From Marinobacter sp. EhC06 (GTDB lineage: Bacteria > Pseudomonadota > Gammaproteobacteria > Pseudomonadales > Oleiphilaceae): a DNA stretch of 64,000 nt. The position numbers and the translations under genes were made by a program. Shown here piece after piece: positions 62,405 to 64,000 of the stretch. Below the pieces are notes generated by a model. It was not told the DNA's origin, made no database searches, and saw nothing but the letters and a program-made list of their open reading frames with translations. The stretch lies in NCBI RefSeq assembly GCF_001650915.1, contig NZ_LXYO01000012.1:372001-436000 (forward strand), written 5' to 3'. Within the stretch, counting starts at the first letter, position 1. Each line of letters opens with the position of its first letter.

Positions 62405-63526
62405 ATGGGTAATCTCAAACACCTTGTCCTGACAGGCAGCTTATTGCTGGTTGCCGTTCCCGGCATGGCGAACCAGACCTTTTCCTCCGATAAAGCGGAT
62501 TTCCGCCTGGAAACCGTAGCGCAGAATCTGGAACACCCCTGGAGCCTGGCATTTATGCCGGACGGCTCCATGCTGGTGACAGAGCGGGAAGGACAGCTGC
62601 GAATGATTCGGAACGGCTCGCTGGTAAATGCCCCCATCAGCGGGGTACCCGAGCTCGTGGTATCCGGCCAGGGCGGATTGCTGGACGTTATCCTCCATCC
62701 GGACTTTGAGCAGAATCAGGTGCTGTTTCTGAGCTACGCCCACCGAAATCGGGACGGTATGACCACCCGGGTGGCGCGCGCCCGCCTGGGCGATGATCGC
62801 CTTACTGACGTTGAGGTCATCTTTGAAGCGCTACCCCGCTCCAACACAAGTCGGCACTTCGCGGGCCGCATGGAATTTGACCGGGACGGCAATCTCTACG
62901 TCTCGGTCGGCGATCGTGGCGACATGGATCGCGCCCAGGACGACGCTGACGATGCCGGAGGTGTTCACCGAATCACAACCGACGGCGCCCCGGCGCCGGG
63001 CAACCCGTTCCTGGACACCAGCGGCGTCAACGATACCTTTTATACAACCGGCAACCGCAATATCCAGGGCATGACCATCCACCCGGAAACGGGCGAGATC
63101 TGGAGCCACGAACACGGCCCCCGGGGTGGCGACGAAATCAACATCATCCGGGCAGGCACCGATTACGGATGGCCGACAATCACCTACGGCATCGACTATT
63201 CGGGCCTGCCCATTACTGACAAAACCAAGAAGGAAGGCATGGCCCAGCCACTGCATTACTGGGACCCGTCCATTGCGCCCTCGGGCATGGCGTTCTATAC
63301 CGGAGATCTGTTTCCGGAATGGCAGGGGGACCTGTTCGTAGGCGCACTCAAAATGCGCAAGCTGGTTCGCCTGCGCATCCAAGACGGTGAGGTGACGGAA
63401 GAGGAAGATCTGTTGACCGGTCTCGAGGAGCGAATCCGCGATGTGCGCATGGGCCCCGATGGGGCACTCTGGCTGCTCACGGATTCACCCCGCGGCAAGG
63501 TTTACCGGATGGTGCCGGCTCAGTGA
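62405..63526 (+). CDS. Exported PQQ-dependent sugar dehydrogenase, YliI-like
   Basis: A 373-residue protein from ATG 62405, with ACGGAGGC upstream and a signal peptide (HLVLTGSLLLVAVPGMA). An in-frame ATG at 62288 with AGGAG four bases upstream would destroy the signal peptide and is disfavoured. The six-bladed propeller pattern of soluble aldose dehydrogenases is clear: EHPWSLAFMPDGSMLVTERE, GGLLDVILHPDFEQ, GRMEFDRDGNLYVSVGDRGD and EHGPRGGDEINIIRAGTDYG. It would oxidise aldoses in the periplasm with PQQ, if the cofactor is present. Confidence 0.9.
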   Translation: MGNLKHLVLTGSLLLVAVPGMANQTFSSDKADFRLETVAQNLEHPWSLAFMPDGSMLVTEREGQLRMIRNGSLVNAPISGVPELVVSGQGGLLDVILHPDFEQNQVLFLSYAHRNRDGMTTRVARARLGDDRLTDVEVIFEALPRSNTSRHFAGRMEFDRDGNLYVSVGDRGDMDRAQDDADDAGGVHRITTDGAPAPGNPFLDTSGVNDTFYTTGNRNIQGMTIHPETGEIWSHEHGPRGGDEINIIRAGTDYGWPTITYGIDYSGLPITDKTKKEGMAQPLHYWDPSIAPSGMAFYTGDLFPEWQGDLFVGALKMRKLVRLRIQDGEVTEEEDLLTGLEERIRDVRMGPDGALWLLTDSPRGKVYRMVPAQ

Positions 63527-63933
63527 GGGTCGTTGGTTCTCTCAGTCTTTTCGAACTGCGGCAGTTCGTCGGTAATCTCGAACCAGTCGGACTTTGAACC
63601 AACGAAGACGTGTTGGGCCGGCCCCTTGCCCAGGGGTTCGTTGATGCAACCGACTCTGAGCCGGAGAATCCCGGGAATGGCATCAACACGGCTGTAGAGC
63701 TGGCTGCCGCAACGGCTGCAGAAACCCCGGTACTTGCCGGGGCGTGATTCGAACTCGGTAATCCTGTCTTCGCCGGATACGAACCGGAACCGCACCTTCT
63801 GCACCGGCGCGCTGGCCGAGAACGCACTTCCGTGGGCACGCCGGCACTGGTTGCAGTGGCAAAGGGCCACCGGGCCGAGCGGGCCGTCGTATTCGAAACT
63901 GATATCGCCACACAGGCAACGACCGGTGTACAT
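63520..63933 (-). CDS. GFA-family zinc protein
   Basis: A 137-residue glutathione-dependent formaldehyde-activating-type (GFA/CENP-V) protein from ATG 63933, with GAGG eight bases upstream; a GTG at 63960 is disfavoured. Zinc Cys sets: MYTGRCLCGDISFEYDG, LCHCNQCRRAHGS and FCSRCGSQLYSR. Actual chemistry is unproven for most members. It overlaps the sugar dehydrogenase gene end by 7 bases and follows a partial gene with a 10-base gap. Confidence 0.88.
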   Translation of the reverse strand: MYTGRCLCGDISFEYDGPLGPVALCHCNQCRRAHGSAFSASAPVQKVRFRFVSGEDRITEFESRPGKYRGFCSRCGSQLYSRVDAIPGILRLRVGCINEPLGKGPAQHVFVGSKSDWFEITDELPQFEKTERTNDPH

Positions 63934-63943
63934 GGTCCGGGCC

Positions 63944-64000
63944 TCACTGCTTCTGGTCACTGGTTAAGTCACGCGCGATGATACCCGCGGGCCACTTGAA
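63944..64000 (-). CDS. Possible C-terminal end of an upstream gene
   Basis: A minus-strand frame enters from the right edge and codes for FKWPAGIIARDLTSDQKQ before a TGA at 63944-63946. The stop is 10 bases before the GFA ATG and overlaps its Shine-Dalgarno (TGAGG), typical of an operon junction. The family cannot be told from 18 residues. Confidence 0.4.
   Translation of the reverse strand, partial: FKWPAGIIARDLTSDQKQ

Overview
The window is 64 kb of ordinary, densely coded bacterial chromosome from a gammaproteobacterium. Gene content points to Marinobacter or a close marine relative: a PA2778/PA2779-type pair, a PA4780-like RIO kinase, a DUF1631/GGDEF/EAL protein, an MmsR-MmsA valine locus, a fused indolepyruvate oxidoreductase, YdbH-YnbE-YdbL and a hydroxamate-iron system. 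This is inferred from protein families; no database search was run. I see no rRNA, tRNA, CRISPR array, transposase or phage gene. No gene-free stretch exceeds 300 bases. The largest gap, about 54.9-55.2 kb, holds a long imperfect palindrome.

Layout. 1-4 kb: minus-strand valine/branched-chain acyl-CoA catabolism (mmsA, acyl-CoA dehydrogenase, enoyl-CoA hydratase) with a divergent AraC-type MmsR-like regulator. 4-8.5 kb: an SRPBCC protein, a stand-alone di-iron oxygen-binding protein, a Met/Gly-rich exported protein, a Sel1 protein, a YebC-family regulator and a glutamine amidotransferase. 8.5-11.3 kb: a Ser/Thr kinase, PP2C phosphatase and FHA operon. 11.4-15.5 kb: a phospholipase D-like protein, a protein with a beta/carboxysomal carbonic-anhydrase-like metal motif, and the PA2779-like/PA2778-like pair. 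15.5-25.7 kb: methyltransferase plus CobW GTPase, RluF, YdbH-YnbE-YdbL, a GNAT-nitrilase fusion, ThpR, an SDR enzyme, an esterase and ArfB. 25.7-34.8 kb: YedK, a PfpI-like protein with an RHH protein, a nitroreductase, an NlpC lipoprotein, ArgO/ArgP, a GGCT-like protein, a CPBP protease coupled to a dienoyl-CoA isomerase-like protein, and RNase Z. 34.9-39.1 kb: a 1251-residue GGDEF/EAL protein and a cold-shock protein. 39.2-46 kb: an aromatic amino-acid locus (Lrp regulator, indolepyruvate oxidoreductase, aminotransferase, Na+ symporter). 46-55.7 kb: stress and housekeeping genes. 55.6-62.3 kb: an iron-uptake region with three Fur-like sites. The end carries a sugar dehydrogenase and a GFA-family protein.

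The clearest cooperating modules are valine degradation under MmsR, aromatic amino-acid import-transamination-oxidative decarboxylation under an Lrp-type regulator, reversible Ser/Thr phosphorylation read by an FHA protein, and Fur-controlled ferric-hydroxamate uptake (ABC exporter-type protein, FhuC-D-B-F). The most unusual items are a 36-residue membrane peptide gene with a Fur-box promoter running antisense into the end of fhuF, an orphan carbonic-anhydrase-like protein, the 54.97-55.09 kb palindrome, a GGCT gene whose Shine-Dalgarno points to an ATC codon, and a GTPase metallochaperone overlapping a four-Cys methyltransferase.
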